Shown here: in pieces, positions 44,934-56,711 of the stretch
Numbering within the stretch: position 1 is the stretch's first letter
Layout: the number at the start of each line of letters is the position of its first letter
Origin: Rheum nobile
Taxonomy: Eukaryota > Streptophyta > Magnoliopsida > Caryophyllales > Polygonaceae
Direction of reading: 5' to 3'
Assembly (NCBI GenBank): GCA_027886185.1
Contig: WOAB01000563.1
Coordinates: 7,688,001-7,752,000 of the forward strand
DNA length: 64,000 nt
Notes under the pieces: model-generated
The model's database searches: none
What the model was told of the DNA's origin: nothing
The model's input: only the letters and a program-made list of their open reading frames with translations
Translations under genes and position numbers: made by a program

Positions 44934-46236
44934 CGATAAGCACTACTTTGTAGGGCTTAACTAAGAGTTATTAGAGGTTTTATTGGTGCCATTCGGGTAG
45001 ATTTAGACACATTCTTGTGTATGGCGTTTGGAGGCGAAGTTGGTGTTTTTGGAGGTGTTTGAGCTAGTTTGGAGATCATGAAGACACTGAGGAAGGAATC
45101 CATCAAGAGAAGACGCCAAGGAGTGAAGAGGAGACGGGTTGGTGCAAGGCAAAGGACAAGAATGCCGAGCATTAACCGCGATCGCGGGCATGGGTGCCGC
45201 GATCGCGGGACTCGGAGCATGTCGAGAGTTTTCTGCGGGCGCGGAGAGATTGAAGGGCGCGGAGCCACATAGGCCGCGATCAAGGTCCACCACCCGCGAT
45301 CGCGGGTCTGACACGGCAGAGGCTCGGACTTATTCCGAATTATCTTTTTAGTTTCCTTTTTCTTCTTTCTATTTCAGTTATTTGCTTAATGGGCTAGGTC
45401 ATTTGTTAGGGCCCTATAAATACTCTCCTTATGCATTAGGGTTAAAAAATACACACTTTAGTTGCAATTTCAATTCATCGTTGTTTATTTCTTTTGAAGT
45501 TTCTACCATGTCTATGAGGAGCTAAGCCTCTTTGGCTTAGTCCGGTAATGGAAGCATGAGTTCGTTCATCTGGTTGTGAGGTTTTGTTCCTATCTATCTA
45601 TCCTATTGAGTTATATCTTTTCTCTGAGCAAATTCATATTTGAATGTTTGTTGGTTTATCTAGACTGATCACCTAGGTTTATTGCTTTCATTCATATTGC
45701 TAATACTAGGGAACTGTTGGGCTAACGCTCTAGTATAAGTAGCAAGCATTGATTGTTATCTGCATCTATGGATTATATCTATGTGGGAATTGATTACATG
45801 GTAAATGCATCTGAGTGAGCGTTCTGTGTATCCTGGTTAATTCTTATATGCATTGCTGCCTTTGGGTTGAACCTTTAGTGGTACTAGGGTTATTCATTGG
45901 TAAGGGTTCTTTGTGGAAGGTTTCCCTCTGAATTTACATAAGATCGGGACATGAATAACCAAATAGGAAGATAGGACTTAATCTATGAACAACCTTTGAA
46001 TGACTTATGTGGACATTACTTGGCTAAGTGTTTTTCTTTCTTGATATTTCATCCATTCTACTTTGTTTTGTTTGCAACCAACCAACCATAAAACCCCCCT
46101 TTGTGACATTGCATGCTACCACCATTGGTTCCTTCCTTCTCTGTGGGATCGACCCTGACTTACTTACTATACTTTGTTTAGTGAGGATTTTATGATTTAC
46201 TTTTGATTAGGGGTACGACGACTATCCCCCCTATCA
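44934..46236 (+). repeat. Array B LTR 4
   Basis: 1303 bp with a 17-bp deletion near 45350 and the CGATAAGC start. Its first part matches LTRs 2 and 3 (TTAAAAAATACAC near 45440), its last part matches the D-type LTR (GTTCTGTG near 45820, TTTGCAACCAACC, CCATTGGTTCC). Only AATTTTG of the primer-site spacer follows before element C begins. Confidence 0.93.
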
Positions 46237-46248
46237 AATTTTGAAATT

Positions 46249-47562
46249 TGACGTGGCCTAAGGTCGTTATGCCAAATCAAAGTAACCTCCACTTCCAAAC
46301 TAGAATAGTGAGTAAGCAAGGGTCGAAATCCCAAGAGAATCACAGGCGTCTATTTTCTTGTGAACAATCAACTAGCAATCGAACAGTGTAACAAAAAGGT
46401 GGTTTTGAGGTTTGGTTTGCTAAAATCTATGGATAAATCAAATAAAGGAAAAATGCTCCTCCTAACAAATATCCACAATCACTGAATATGGTTGATCATA
46501 GATTATCTCGAGTTCTTCTTCCTTCCTATGGTTGTTCCTGTCCCGATCTTATGTAGATTCAAAGGGAAACCTTCCACTAAGAACCCTTACCAATGAATAA
46601 CCCTAGTACCACTAAAAGTTCAACCCAAAGGCAGCAATGTATATAAGAATTAACCAGGATACACAGAACGCTCGCTCAGATGCATTTACCATGTAATTAT
46701 CTCTCCCTACAATAGAACAATTTCAACCAGAGCATGTAAATTGTAGTTGCTACAGCAGAATAGGACGTTAGCCAAACAGTTTCCTAATCCTAGCAATATG
46801 AAAATCACCAATAACAACTAGTTGCGCGGGCTAGTGCAATCAATGAAATCCAATGGAATAGGCTTACAAGAGATAATACAAACCAATAGGAACTCGAACA
46901 CGAAAGATAATCTCACAACCAAAATCCAATGAATGCTTCAATTGTTAGGCGGAACCAAGAAGGTTAGTTCCTCATCATGTTCTTCATAAAACTCTGAATC
47001 AATGAATAATTGAACAACGTAGCAATTCTAAAAAACTAAAACTTGATTCTAAAAACCTAAAAACTAAAAGAGTATATATATGTGGGCTTAACAAATGACC
47101 TAGCCCACTGAAAATAGAAAACGGAATAAATAAACTGAAAATAAAGAAAAATAGATAAGATAGGTTCGGGAAATCCGAAATAACTCTGCCGTGCTGACCC
47201 GCGATCGCGGGTGATGGACCTTGATCGCGGGCCACGTAGTTCCGCGCTCCTTGATCTCCTCCGTACCTGTAGAAGTGTCTCGAATGCCTCGAAGTCCCGC
47301 GATCGCGGCAACCTCACCCGCGATCGCGGTTAATGCTCGACCTGCTGCACCAGCATTCTCCTCTTCTATTCTTCCATAGGCTCTCTCGTGGCTGCTTCTT
47401 CTTCAATGTCTCCAACAATCTTCAAGTAAGCTCAAAACATCTCCAAAACACCAAGACTTCGCCTCCATACTCCATGCACAAGAATGTGTCTAAAACTACC
47501 CAAATGACACCAATAAATCCTCTAATGACTCTTAGTTAAGCTCTACAAAGTAGTGCTTATCA
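46249..47562 (-). repeat. 3' LTR of Athila C
   Basis: TGACGTGGCC to GTGCTTATCA on the plus strand; bordered on the right by the minus-strand polypurine tract (47563-47577). A minus-strand TATATATA lies at 47073-47080. Palindromes start at 47199, 47219, 47297 and 47318. Confidence 0.95.
47199..47329. repeat. Two palindrome pairs in the Athila C 3' LTR
   Basis: Pairs 47199/47219 (20 bp apart) and 47297/47318 (21 bp apart). The same pairs occur in the 5' LTR at 56348/56368 and 56446/56467. Confidence 0.9.
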
Positions 47563-48300
47563 AAATCCCCCACACTTAGACCTTTGCTCGTCCTCGAGCA
47601 AACTAAGAGAAAGTCTACTCCTCCAATGCAGCACCCAAGGTCTCAGGAAGTGCGTCCTCCTACTAAGAGTCACCTAACCCATGTCAAGCTCCTGGCGTCA
47701 ATCCACCATCATACACATTCTCAATCAACAAGCAAAAGGGGCAAGCAGAGTACTTCCCCTAAGCCTAACTCGGACATCCAATAGTGTGAGTAGCCTCTAA
47801 TCCTAGCCTTCATCTATGACTCCTTATGACTCCCAAAGTGACCTACCCGACAATCCTTCTTTGTCTCCACTTATGTCGCCCCGCCGGTAAAATGAGATCC
47901 TAGAAAAACACTCTTCTTCTTTTCACTCATTTTTCCTAGGAGCCCTTTTGGGTTTTCATCCTAGCCACTCATATTTTTGTCATAGCTGTTCTCACGTAAG
48001 CTCACGCCACTCAGACACCTTTTTACCCCAGCCTAGCGCTGGTCCGGGTCACCTGCTTTTTACCCAAGCCGCCCTTTTGGGTTTTCAGCTTGTCCTAGGA
48101 TTTTCAGAGAAAATTTTTTTTTTGCTTCACGAAATTACTGAAATTCAAAAATACTGAATCAAATATGCTGAAACAAATGCAAAAACTGAATACAAAGATA
48201 GAAAGTGAATATAGACTCCTCCCCCACACTTAAAAGATCACATTGTCCTCAATGTAGAAAAGACAGAGAAAAGAAATTGGGGGGGGGGGGAGAGCTACAC
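47563..48300 (-). other. 3' UTR of Athila C with two polypurine tracts
   Basis: No gene. It contains the LTR-adjacent tract (47563-47577), a second AAGTGTGGGGGAGG-type tract at 48219-48233, and two copies of GAAAACCCAAAAGGGC near 47945 and 48075 (minus-strand sense). A 12-base G run is at 48278-48289. Confidence 0.75.
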
Positions 48301-49461
48301 TCACTTTGGGGGTGTGGAAGGTCCCGCTGGACCATGTCCCTTGAAGAACTCCTCCTGTCTGTGGCATAGAAGGGCCACTTGTCCCTCAATATCATCAAAG
48401 CGCATTACCGAATACTGGTGTAAGCGGTCCAAGTCCAGCACAATTGCATGCATGGCTGCTGCCGTGGTGGTCTGCTGGTTGTAGATCTCCGCCTGCCTGG
48501 CCGCAAGGCGATCTAGGCGGTCCAGCATTTGGCTGAGTGAACCAGACGATAGAGGCTCCTTTCGCGCGGGTGGTCGGGCAGGTGCTTCTCGTGCGCCGGG
48601 TTCATCCGAAGGTAGGGCAAAATCTTTTGCTGTTGGACCAAAGGGTATTGGTTGCGACAGCTTCATCCTGTGGTCCCCTACTGCATGAGATAACTAAACG
48701 AATCCGTCCCTACGATCACCATAGATGAGTCTGGACTTCCTCAATTGGTCAAGGTTGTAGATGAAGGAACCAGGGACCGGCTCTAGTGTAGTCTCTTCGG
48801 GATCAAAGTACTTCAAAGCGATGAGGGTGATCATACCCCCAAAACCAATTCTTCCTGCGGCCTTCTTTTGCGTCTTCTGGACAGAATACATGAAAATATC
48901 TGCCCAGTCCGGAACGGCCTCACTCTCTAGGGTGAGACACCATAGGATTGCCAAGTCGACACATGAGATCTTGTTCACCTCCCCTTGACCCAGGAATGCA
49001 AGTGCAAGCACTTTGTGGATCAAACGTAGGCAAGGGTGGGTGATCTTGTAGTTGTATTCTCCTCTAGTGTCGAACTCTGCCCCTGTAGCTTGCAGCCAGA
49101 AGTCCAAGTGTTTGCCATTAGTGGACTCCCACCCAGGTGTAGGTTGGGCAGACACACCAAAAAGCTCTCTGAGTTCTTCCTTGGTTAGGGTATGCTTCTT
49201 GTCCCGCAACTGGAAGGAGAACGCCTTGCCCTTGTCCTGTGGTTCGAAAGTAGCAACGAATTCATAGACTAGAGAGTCATACGTTGGTACCTTCTTCCAC
49301 AGGAATCCTCCCAGTCCGCCATGATCGAGGAGTTGCTTGGTGCAGTCCCAAAGTTGGAGAACTGTTAGGGCTGCCACATCGAAGAACTTTGTTGGGATCA
49401 CTTGCTTCCTCTGTAGATCCTTCCAGATCTTGATCTGCGGTTGGGACATCTTCCCGGGCAT
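48301..49461 (-). pseudogene. ATHILA ORF-1-like protein of element C
   Basis: The minus-strand frame begins MPGKMSQPQIKIWKDLQRKQ and carries blocks shared with element D: HGGLGGF, TKEELRELFGV, GEYNYKITHPCLRLIHKVLA, LGQGEVNKISCVDLAILWCL and GGMITLIAL. These resemble the ATHILA ORF-1 family, found after pol in Athila elements at the position of a retroviral env; function is unknown. One in-frame TAA at 48691-48693 separates the C-terminal part (48301-48666), which is Pro/Ala-rich then coiled-coil-like (LDRLDRLAARQAEIYNQQTT). I see no clear signal peptide. Confidence 0.83.
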
Positions 49462-50055
49462 GGGTTAGGCCATGGTTACTGCTCTGTTCGGCGAAGGCAG
49501 GGTTCGGTATTGGGTAGGCCGCGATCGCGGGGCTCAGGGCGCGGTCGCGGGTTGCTCTCGGTGGTGGGAGGCGACAGGTGGTGTTCACTGCGATCGCGGT
49601 TAGAGGGGCGCAATCGCGGGGAATAGGGTTTGGTGCGGCGACGGGTGGGTGTGAGAGAGAAAAAGAGAAAGAAAGGAAAAGTGGAGGAAGGGTGGTTTAA
49701 GAAAGGTGAAACGAGGGTTTGGTAAGATAGGAGTTGGCTAAAAGATTTACTTACAAAAAGAAAAGAAAAGATTCTGCTGCCATATATTCCGGTTTTTTTT
49801 TGTTATTGTTGTTGTTTTTTCGAACTAACTGAAATCCGGCTGCTTCTGAGGGGCCGCGATCACGGGTTGAAAACCGCAATCGCGGTTTGCGTTCGACTTA
49901 TCTGCATGAGGTTAGTTCATACGGAAAAAAAATGGTGGCAGAAAAAGATTAATGTACAACAATTCAAAGTGAAAACGAGAAACAGAAATGCACCTCGGGT
50001 TGCCTCCCGAGTAGCGCCTTGTTTAACGTCCTGGCTTGACGTTACTCCCTTCTTC
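49462..50055 (-). promoter_or_regulatory. Non-coding leader before ORF-1 in element C
   Basis: About 600 bp between integrase and ORF-1. It contains a CT-rich stretch (minus strand, 49650-49690), an AT-rich TATA-like patch near 49785, and three palindrome pairs (49519/49539, 49588/49608, 49854/49874, each 20 bp apart). The composition suggests a separate promoter for ORF-1; element D has a clearer TATA box at the equivalent position. Confidence 0.5.
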
Positions 50056-51317
50056 TTAATCTGCATCAGGCGGATCTTCCAGGGTGAGATCTTCCTGCTC
50101 TGAGGGGTGTGGTCTTTCGTGGTAAGGTTTCAGGCGTTGACCATTCACCTTAAATGTGGAGCCATTGGTTGGGTTGTACAGGTCCACTGCTCTGTGGGGA
50201 TATGCATGGGCGACCGTGTAGGGACCCGTCCAACGAGACCTGAGCTTTCCTGGAAATAGCTTCAGACGTGATGTAAAAAGGAGGACCTTGTCGCCAGCCT
50301 TGAACTCTTTCCGGAGAATGTGATTATTATGCCACGCCTTTGTCTTTTCTTTGTAGATGACTGCATTGTCGTATGATTCCAGGTGTAACTCTTCTAATTC
50401 ATGCAGCTGCAGTTTCTGGAATGCTCCCACCTCATCAAGTTTCATATTGCAATTTCTCACAGCCCAGTGGGCCTTATGCTCTAGCTCCACAGGGAGATGA
50501 CATGCCTTTCCAAACACCAATCTGTATGGAGACATTCCAATGGGTGTTTTGTAGGCTGTGCGATAGGCCCATAGAGCGTCGTCCAACCTCAAGCTCCAAT
50601 CCTTTCGGTTCGGCGAGACTGTCTTCTCTAGGATGGTCTTTTTCTCTCTGTTTGATATCTCTGCTTGGCCATTTGTCTGGGGGTGATATGCTGTTGAGAT
50701 CTTCTGCGTGACATGGTACCTTCTGAGTAGTGCACTGACTGTCTTGTTGCAGAAATGAGTACCCATGTCACTGATGAGTGCCCGTGGGATTCCAAAGCGG
50801 GCAAAGATGTTCTCCTTGAGGAATTTAGCCACAACTTTAGAATCATCTGTCCTGGTGGCCTTCGCTTCTACCCATTTTGAGACGTAGTCTACGGCCAGCA
50901 GTATGTACATGTTTCCGAAAGAACTGGGGAATAGCCCCATGAAGTCAATTCCCTAGATGTCAAAGATCTCGCAGAAGATCACGAGTGACTGTGGCATCTC
51001 ATTTCTTCTGGATATGTTTCCCATACGCTGACATCTATCGCAAGCCTTTCATCATTTGGCAGGCATCTGCGAATTACTTGGTCGACGCAATGCTTCCACA
51101 AGTATGGGTCATCCCAGACAAAATGTTTAGCCTCGCTGCGCAGCTTATCCCTTTGAGCTTTTGTAAGGTGTGGGGGGAATTCACCCCTGGTGAGAAAATT
51201 GACTATGTTGGCATACCAGGGTTTAGGTTCATTCAGCACCCACACGGTTTCCTCGAGCTGAAATGGGGAGCCGCGATCGCGGTCATCACCCCGCAATCGC
51301 GGTTCCTTCTCAACCAA
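50056..51317 (-). pseudogene. Athila C integrase
   Basis: The N-terminal zinc-binding region (WYANIVNFLTRGEFPPHLT; KHFVWDDPYLWKHCVDQVIRR) is at 50979-51317 and is separated by stops and a frame change from the catalytic core and C-terminus at 50056-50940. The core shows D, D and E motifs in order: LLAVDYVSKWVEAKA, ALISDMGTHFCN, then YHPQTNGQAEISNREKKTIL. The C-terminal part has FKAGDKVLLFTSRLKLFPGK and GPYTVAHAYPH. The core frame is long and open, but the enzyme as a whole is broken. Confidence 0.9.
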
Positions 51318-51369
51318 GTTTATGCTGCAGACGGATTCATTCTTCGAAAACGGCGCCCCGCGATCGCGG
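51271..51369. repeat. Palindromes in the RNase H-integrase linker of element C
   Basis: CCGCGATCGCGG at 51271 and CCGCAATCGCGG at 51291 (20 bp apart), plus CCGCGATCGCGG at 51358. They lie in the linker coding region and translate partly as DDRDRG. Confidence 0.88.
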
Positions 51370-51543
51370 TTTCTCTTCGACCTGGACGCTGAATAGCGTG
51401 TCGTCTGGAAACTCGCCCCAGATGGGTGCTTGATATTCAGACTTGTCCTCGCCCTGCACCAATCGACTTAGATGATCAGCGACTAGATTTTCCGCTCCTT
51501 TCTTGTCTTTAATCTCTACATCAAATTCGCTGAGTAGGAGATT

Positions 51544-54078
51544 TCATCGAATCAGTCGGGGTTTGGCTTCCTTCTTCGCCATGAGATAACGAAGTGCATC
51601 ATGATCGGTGTAGATAATCACTTTAGTTCCCAGGAGGTACCGTCTAAATTTCTCCAGTGCAAACACCACGGCCAAAAACTCCTTTTCCGTGGTGGAGTAG
51701 TTCCTTTGTGCTCCGTTGAGGGTCATGGATGCGTAATGGATGACATGAGAGGCTCTCCCCTCCTTCTGTCCCAGAACCACACCGACCGCTTAGTCACTTG
51801 CATCGCACATGATCTCAAAGGGCCGCGTCCAGTCTGGCGCTTGGATGATTGGTGCACTGGTGAGGCGGGTCTTCAGCTCGTCAAATGCCTTCTTGCATTC
51901 CTTATTGCAAACAAAGTACACATCCTTCTTCAGCAGTTCGCACAAAGGCGCTGAGACCTTGGAGAAGTCCTTGATGAACCTGCGATAGAATCCTGCATGG
52001 CCTAAAAAGGACCTCACTTCACGCACGTTAGTAGGATAAGGCAGAGATTGAATGACATCAACCTTTGCCTCATCGACCTCAATACCCTTTGCGGAGACAA
52101 TATGACCTAAAACAATTCCTTGTTCTACCATGAAATGGCATTTTTCCGAATTAAGACATAAATTAGTTTCCACACATCTCTGTAGAACCCGGGAAAGGTG
52201 ATCTAGGCATAGGTCAAAACTGTCTCCGTGCACTGTGAAGTCATCCATAAAAACCTCAATAAAGTCCTCGACAAATTCAGAAAAAATACTTACCATACAC
52301 CGTTGAAATGTGCCGGGTGCATTATATAGGCCAAATGGCATTCTGCGGTATGCAAATGTGCCAAATGGACAGGTAAATGTGGTCTTCTCCTGGTCTTCTG
52401 GTGCAATGGGGACTTAAAAGTACCCTGAATATCCATCTAGGAAACAGTAGTATGGTCGGCCTGCCAGTCTCTCCAACATCTGGTCAATGAATGGAAGGGG
52501 GAAGTGATCCTTTCTGGTTACCGCATTCAACTTACGGTAGTCTATGCACACCCTCCACCCAGTTTGTGTTCTGGTGGGGACTAGCTCGCCGTCCTTGTTT
52601 TCTACTACCGTGATCCCGCCTTTCTTTGGCACCACCTGAGTGGGGCTCACCCATTTACTGTCTGAGATGGGGTAGATTATTCCAACTTGTAGGAGTTTTA
52701 ACACCTCCTTCTTCACTACCTCCATCATTGGTGGATTGAGTCTTCTTTGGGGTTGCCTGGATGGCTTTGCTTCCCCTTCAAGGAGGATCCTGTGCATGCA
52801 TGTGGATGGACTGAGCCCTTTAATGTCTGCAATGGTCCATCCTAGGGCTATCTTGTGCACCTTGAGTACCTTGACCAGCTTGTCCTCCTGCTCCTTGGAG
52901 AGTTTGTTTGAGATGATGACTGGTAGTGTGTCATTCTCTCCAAGGAATGCGTACTTGAGGTGGTCTGGTAGTTGCTTGAGTTCGACCGGGGGTGCCTGCA
53001 CAATAGAAGGAAGCAGCTTTTCGCTGGGTACAGTTAGTGGAATGGGGCCATCGCTCCATCTGCTATGGGCGGGGTTATCCCCGAATATGTCCATGTCTGC
53101 TACCTTCTCCTGCATGTTAGTAGATACTGAAATTTCCACACAAGGACTAACTATCTCATTCTCCAAATCAGCATATAGTTCCTTTAAATAAGAATTATCA
53201 AAAACATCTTGAGCAATAGGATCAATCACATCAATAGCACATAGAGAATGTTCGTCATTAGGGTGCTTCATAGCTTCGTTAATGTTGAATTCTATCTCGT
53301 CCCCTTCGAATTCCATAGTGAGTGTCCCAGTACTCACATCAATTTTAGTACATGCAGTTTTCAAGAAAGGTCTTCCTAGTAGAATAGAGGCTCCATGAGG
53401 ATCATCATCCATGTCAAGTACATAGAAATCAGCTGGGAAAATTAACCTGTCTACCATAACTAAGACGTCTTCTACCACACCTCTAGGGTAGACATTAGTC
53501 TTATCCGCTAATTGCACTACTATCCCAGTTTCTTGAAGTGGTCCTAACCCCATGGTTTTGTATATAGAATAAGGTAACACATTAATGGAGGCGCCTAGAT
53601 CTAGCATAGCTTTTTCTACATGGGTGGTACCCATTGTACAAGGGACAATAAACATACCAGGGTCACCACATTTGGGTGGCATTCGCTGCTGAAACACTGT
53701 AGAGATTCTCTCACTGACCTGGATCTTTTGATATCCCTTCAGCTTTTGCCTTCTTTTGTTTGTACACAGCTCTTTCAAGAATTTGGCATAGCTGGGTACG
53801 GACTCCACCAGTTTCAGGAGAGGAATATTCACCTCGCATTTGCTGAAGACGTCAAAGATCTCCTGATTGGTTTTTGGTCTTCTCTTCTCCCTCAATGCCT
53901 CAGGAAAGGGTGTCGGTGGCTTTTCACGGTTGAGCGGGGGAAGTTCTGGCTGGATATAATCTGGGTAGTCGTCCGTAGTCGACACGCGATCGCGGTTCTC
54001 ACCCCGCGGTCGCGGTTCTCTACTGACTGGTTCTGGTTCCATATCTGACGCCCCGCGATCGCGGTTTTCGACCCGCAA
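51544..54078 (-). pseudogene. Athila C protease, RT and RNase H
   Basis: One frame starts in the linker, then protease (VEKAMLDLGASINVLPYSIY, QLADKTNVYPRGVVEDVLVM, ILLGRPFLKTACTKIDV), a spacer, then RT (MHRILLEGEAKPSRQPQRRL; GWRVCIDYRKLNAVTRKDHF; YYCFLDGYSGYF, MPFGLYNAPGTFQRCM, EVFMDDFTVHGD) and RNase H (FEIMCDASD, VIHYASMTLNGAQRNYSTTE, VIIYTDHDALRYLMAKKEAK). TAA codons at 52412-52414 and 51790-51792 interrupt it, one by a CAA-type to TAA change. The catalytic FMDD replaces the commoner YIDD/FIDD. This region is missing from A and D. Confidence 0.92.
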
Positions 54079-54153
54079 TCGCGGTTCCTCTACGACTTCC
54101 CTTGATTTTTCCGTGAAATAACCGTGATCGCGGTTTTCATCCCGCGATCGCGG
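53984..54153. repeat. Palindrome cluster in the gag-protease linker of element C
   Basis: Three pairs, 53984/54004, 54053/54073 and 54122/54142, all exactly 20 bp apart. The 8-bp spacers are alike (TTCTCACC, TTTTCGAC, TTTTCATC), suggesting local duplication of one module. They code for RDRG/RPRG-like peptides in the minus-strand frame. Confidence 0.92.
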
Positions 54154-54192
54154 TTCTTCCCAGCGTTTGCCTCTTGTTGGTTCTTCATCCCT

Positions 54193-55238
54193 TCACACAG
54201 CATAAGGGTCACTTAGCTTCTTTCCACTTCTAAATTTGATTGCACTGGCTTCAAGTTGGTCTTCGCAGTACTCGCTTGGGGACTCCGTTATTGCAGGTGT
54301 ACTAGGCATCAGCTGTCCCAGTGATGCACCCAATTGTAATATAGATTCCTGAGAGTCCTGGTGCAAAGTGTAATTTTGCTGGGTGAGCTGAGAGAATCCC
54401 TCTTTCATTGCTTGTGTATTATTTGCACTTGCTTGAAACATTGCTTGTGTGAGTGCTTGAAGCGTCTGGGTGAGAGCTAGGAATGTACTCTCACCGGCTA
54501 ATGGTTGTGTTTGTTGAGGCTGGACTTCTATGATGTTCACTTCTTGTACAGCATGCACTCTTGCTCTGGGAGTGTCTGTGGTGCTTGCCTTACTCCTTGA
54601 GCGGTATTGCCTTGAACTCTCAGAGAGCTCGGAGAAGACCCCAAAGGCTTCCACGGGGGTTTTGTTCAAGATGTTTCCCCCGCAGGTAGCATTCACCAAC
54701 CTACGGTCTTTCTCTAGCAATCCTCCAAACAAATACAGTACCAGATCCTGGTCTGCGTAACCATGAAATGGGCAGTTGATTACTAGCCTCCTGAATCTCT
54801 CATAATAGTCATACAACTGCTCGCCCTGAAACTGTTCAATGTCACTGATGCTTCTTTTCAGGCTATTGAGCTTGGTTGTAGGAAAAAAAATTTCCAGGAA
54901 AGCTTGCTTCATTTTTGCCCACGTGACTATGCTGCCCGGGGCCAAGTAATAGAACCATTCCTTCGCTGCATCCTTTAGAGAGAAGGGAAAGGCTCTCAGT
55001 TTGATTTGATCTTCAGTAACTCCCTGGGGTTGCATACTATTACAAACAGATCGAATTCCTGGAGGTGTTTGTTCGGATTTTCCTCATCGGTTCCTCTGAA
55101 GTGAGGCAATAAACTGATCAAACCCGATTTGAGTTCAAAGTTCACGCCCTTCTGGATTTCCGGGAATTGAACATCTAGATGTTGCTGCTCTTGATATTGC
55201 GCTGTCAATTGCCTCAGTGTTCGGTTTTCTTGTGCCAT
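54193..55238 (-). pseudogene. Athila C gag
   Basis: Starts MAQENRTLRQLTAQ, with VQFPEIQKGVNFELKSGLIS and GTDEENPNKHLQEFD, then a frameshift near 55040-55060, and continues with LRAFPFSLKDAAKEWFYYLA, FPTTKLNSLKRSISDIEQ, YDYYERFRRLVINC and DQDLVLYLFGGLL. A Gln-rich C-terminal half follows and ends at 54193. No zinc knuckle is evident in this copy. It is about 140 bp from the primer site. Confidence 0.88.
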
Positions 55239-55375
55239 AGCTGAATTCTTTCACCGAACTACTAAACTGTGAATCACACTTGACAAAACAAAGGTTAGTA
55301 ACGTTAGAGGGAACCGTAAGATAGGTTCCCTACAAGATCAATATTTAATCAATTCACAAGAAAACATACAATGAT

Positions 55376-55393
55376 TCCCCGACAACGGCGCCA
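55376..55393 (-). other. Primer-binding site of Athila C (tRNA-Asp type)
   Basis: TGGCGCCGTTGTCGGGGA on the minus strand, four bases from the LTR end. Confidence 0.93.
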
Positions 55394-55397
55394 AATT

Positions 55398-56711
55398 TGA
55401 CGTGGCCTAAGGTCGTTATGCCAAATCAAAGTAACCTCCACTTCCAAGCTAGAATAGTGAGTAAGCAAGGGTCGAAATCCCAAGAGAATCACAGGTGTCT
55501 ATTTTCTTGTGAACAATCAACTACCAATCGAACAGTGTAACAAAAAGGGGGTTTTGAGGTTTGGTTTGCTAAAATCTATGGATAAATCAAATAAAGGAAA
55601 AATGCTCCTCCTAACAAATATCCACAATCACTAAATATGGTTGATCATAGATTATCTCGAGTTCTTCTTCATTCCTATGGTTGTTCCTGTCCCGATCTTA
55701 TGTAGATTCAAAGGGAAACCTTCCACTAATAACCCTTACCAATGAATAACCCTAGTACTACTAAAAGTTCAACCCAAAGGCAGCAATGCATATAAGAATT
55801 AACCAGGATACACAGAACGCTCGCTCAGATGCATTTACCATGTAATTATCTCTCCCTACAATAGAACAATTTCAACCAGAGCATGTAAATTGTAGTTGCT
55901 ACAGCAGAATAGGATGTTAGCCCAACAGTTTCCTAATCCTAGCAATATGAAAATCACCAATAACAACTAGTTGCGCGGGCTAGTGCAATCAATGAAATCC
56001 AATGGAATAGGCTTACAAGAGATAATACAAACCAATAGGAACTCGAACACGAAAGATAATCTCACAACCAAAATCCAACGAATGCTTCAATTGTTAGGCG
56101 GAACCAAGAAGGTTAGTTCCTCCTCATGTTCTTCATAAAACTCTGAATCAATGAATAATTGAACAACGTAGAAATTCTAAAAAACCAAAACTTGATTCTA
56201 AAAACCTAAAAACTAAGAGAGTATATATATGTGGGCTTAACAAATGACCTAGCCCACTGAAAATAGAAAATGGAATAAATAAACTAAAAATAAAGAAAAA
56301 CAGATAAGATAGGTTCGGGAAATCCGAAATAACTCTGTCGTGCTGACCCGCGATCGCGGGTGATGGACCTTGATCGCGGGCCACGTAGTTCCGCGCTCCT
56401 TGCTCTCCTCCGTACCTGCAGAAGTGTCTCGAATGCCTCAAAGTCCAGCGATCGCGGCAACCTCACCCGCGATCGCGGTTAATGCTTGACCTGTTGCACC
56501 AGCATTCTCCTCTTCTATTCTTCCATATGCTCTCTCGTGGCTGCTTCTTCTTCAATGTCTCCAACAATCTTCAAGTAAGCTCAAAACATCTCCAAAACAC
56601 CAAGACTTCGCCTCCATACTCCATGCACAAGAATGTGTCTAAAACTACCCAAATGACACCAATAAATCCTCTAATGACTCTTAGTTAAGCTCTACAAAGT
56701 AGTGCTTATCA
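55398..56711 (-). repeat. 5' LTR of Athila C
   Basis: 1314 bp, TGACGTGGCC to GTGCTTATCA, matching 46249-47562; palindromes at 56348, 56368, 56446 and 56467. Confidence 0.95.

Larger units (their letters stand above)
37571..46236 (+). mobile_element. Tandem array B: four Athila LTRs and three 1.13-kb internal regions
   Basis: The order LTR-internal-LTR-internal-LTR-internal-LTR repeats head to tail with periods of 2454, 2454 and 2455 bp. Each internal region has a primer-binding site, no gag or pol, the C-terminal part of ORF-1, the 3' UTR and polypurine tracts. LTR sequence matches the LTR of element D. The units are nearly identical, suggesting recent amplification. A composite of this kind can grow by unequal LTR recombination or arise from concatemers. 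Confidence 0.95.
46249..56711 (-). mobile_element. Athila-like element C, complete structure, 10.5 kb
   Basis: Two LTRs of exactly 1314 bp flank a 7.8-kb internal region. On the minus strand it runs primer-binding site, gag, linker, protease-RT-RNase H, integrase, non-coding leader, ATHILA ORF-1, 3' UTR, polypurine tract. By eye the LTRs differ by about 2%, so insertion is fairly recent. Stops and frameshifts in gag, pol and ORF-1 make it non-autonomous now. No target duplication is visible: the left flank is AAATT and the right is AGAAA. Confidence 0.95.
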
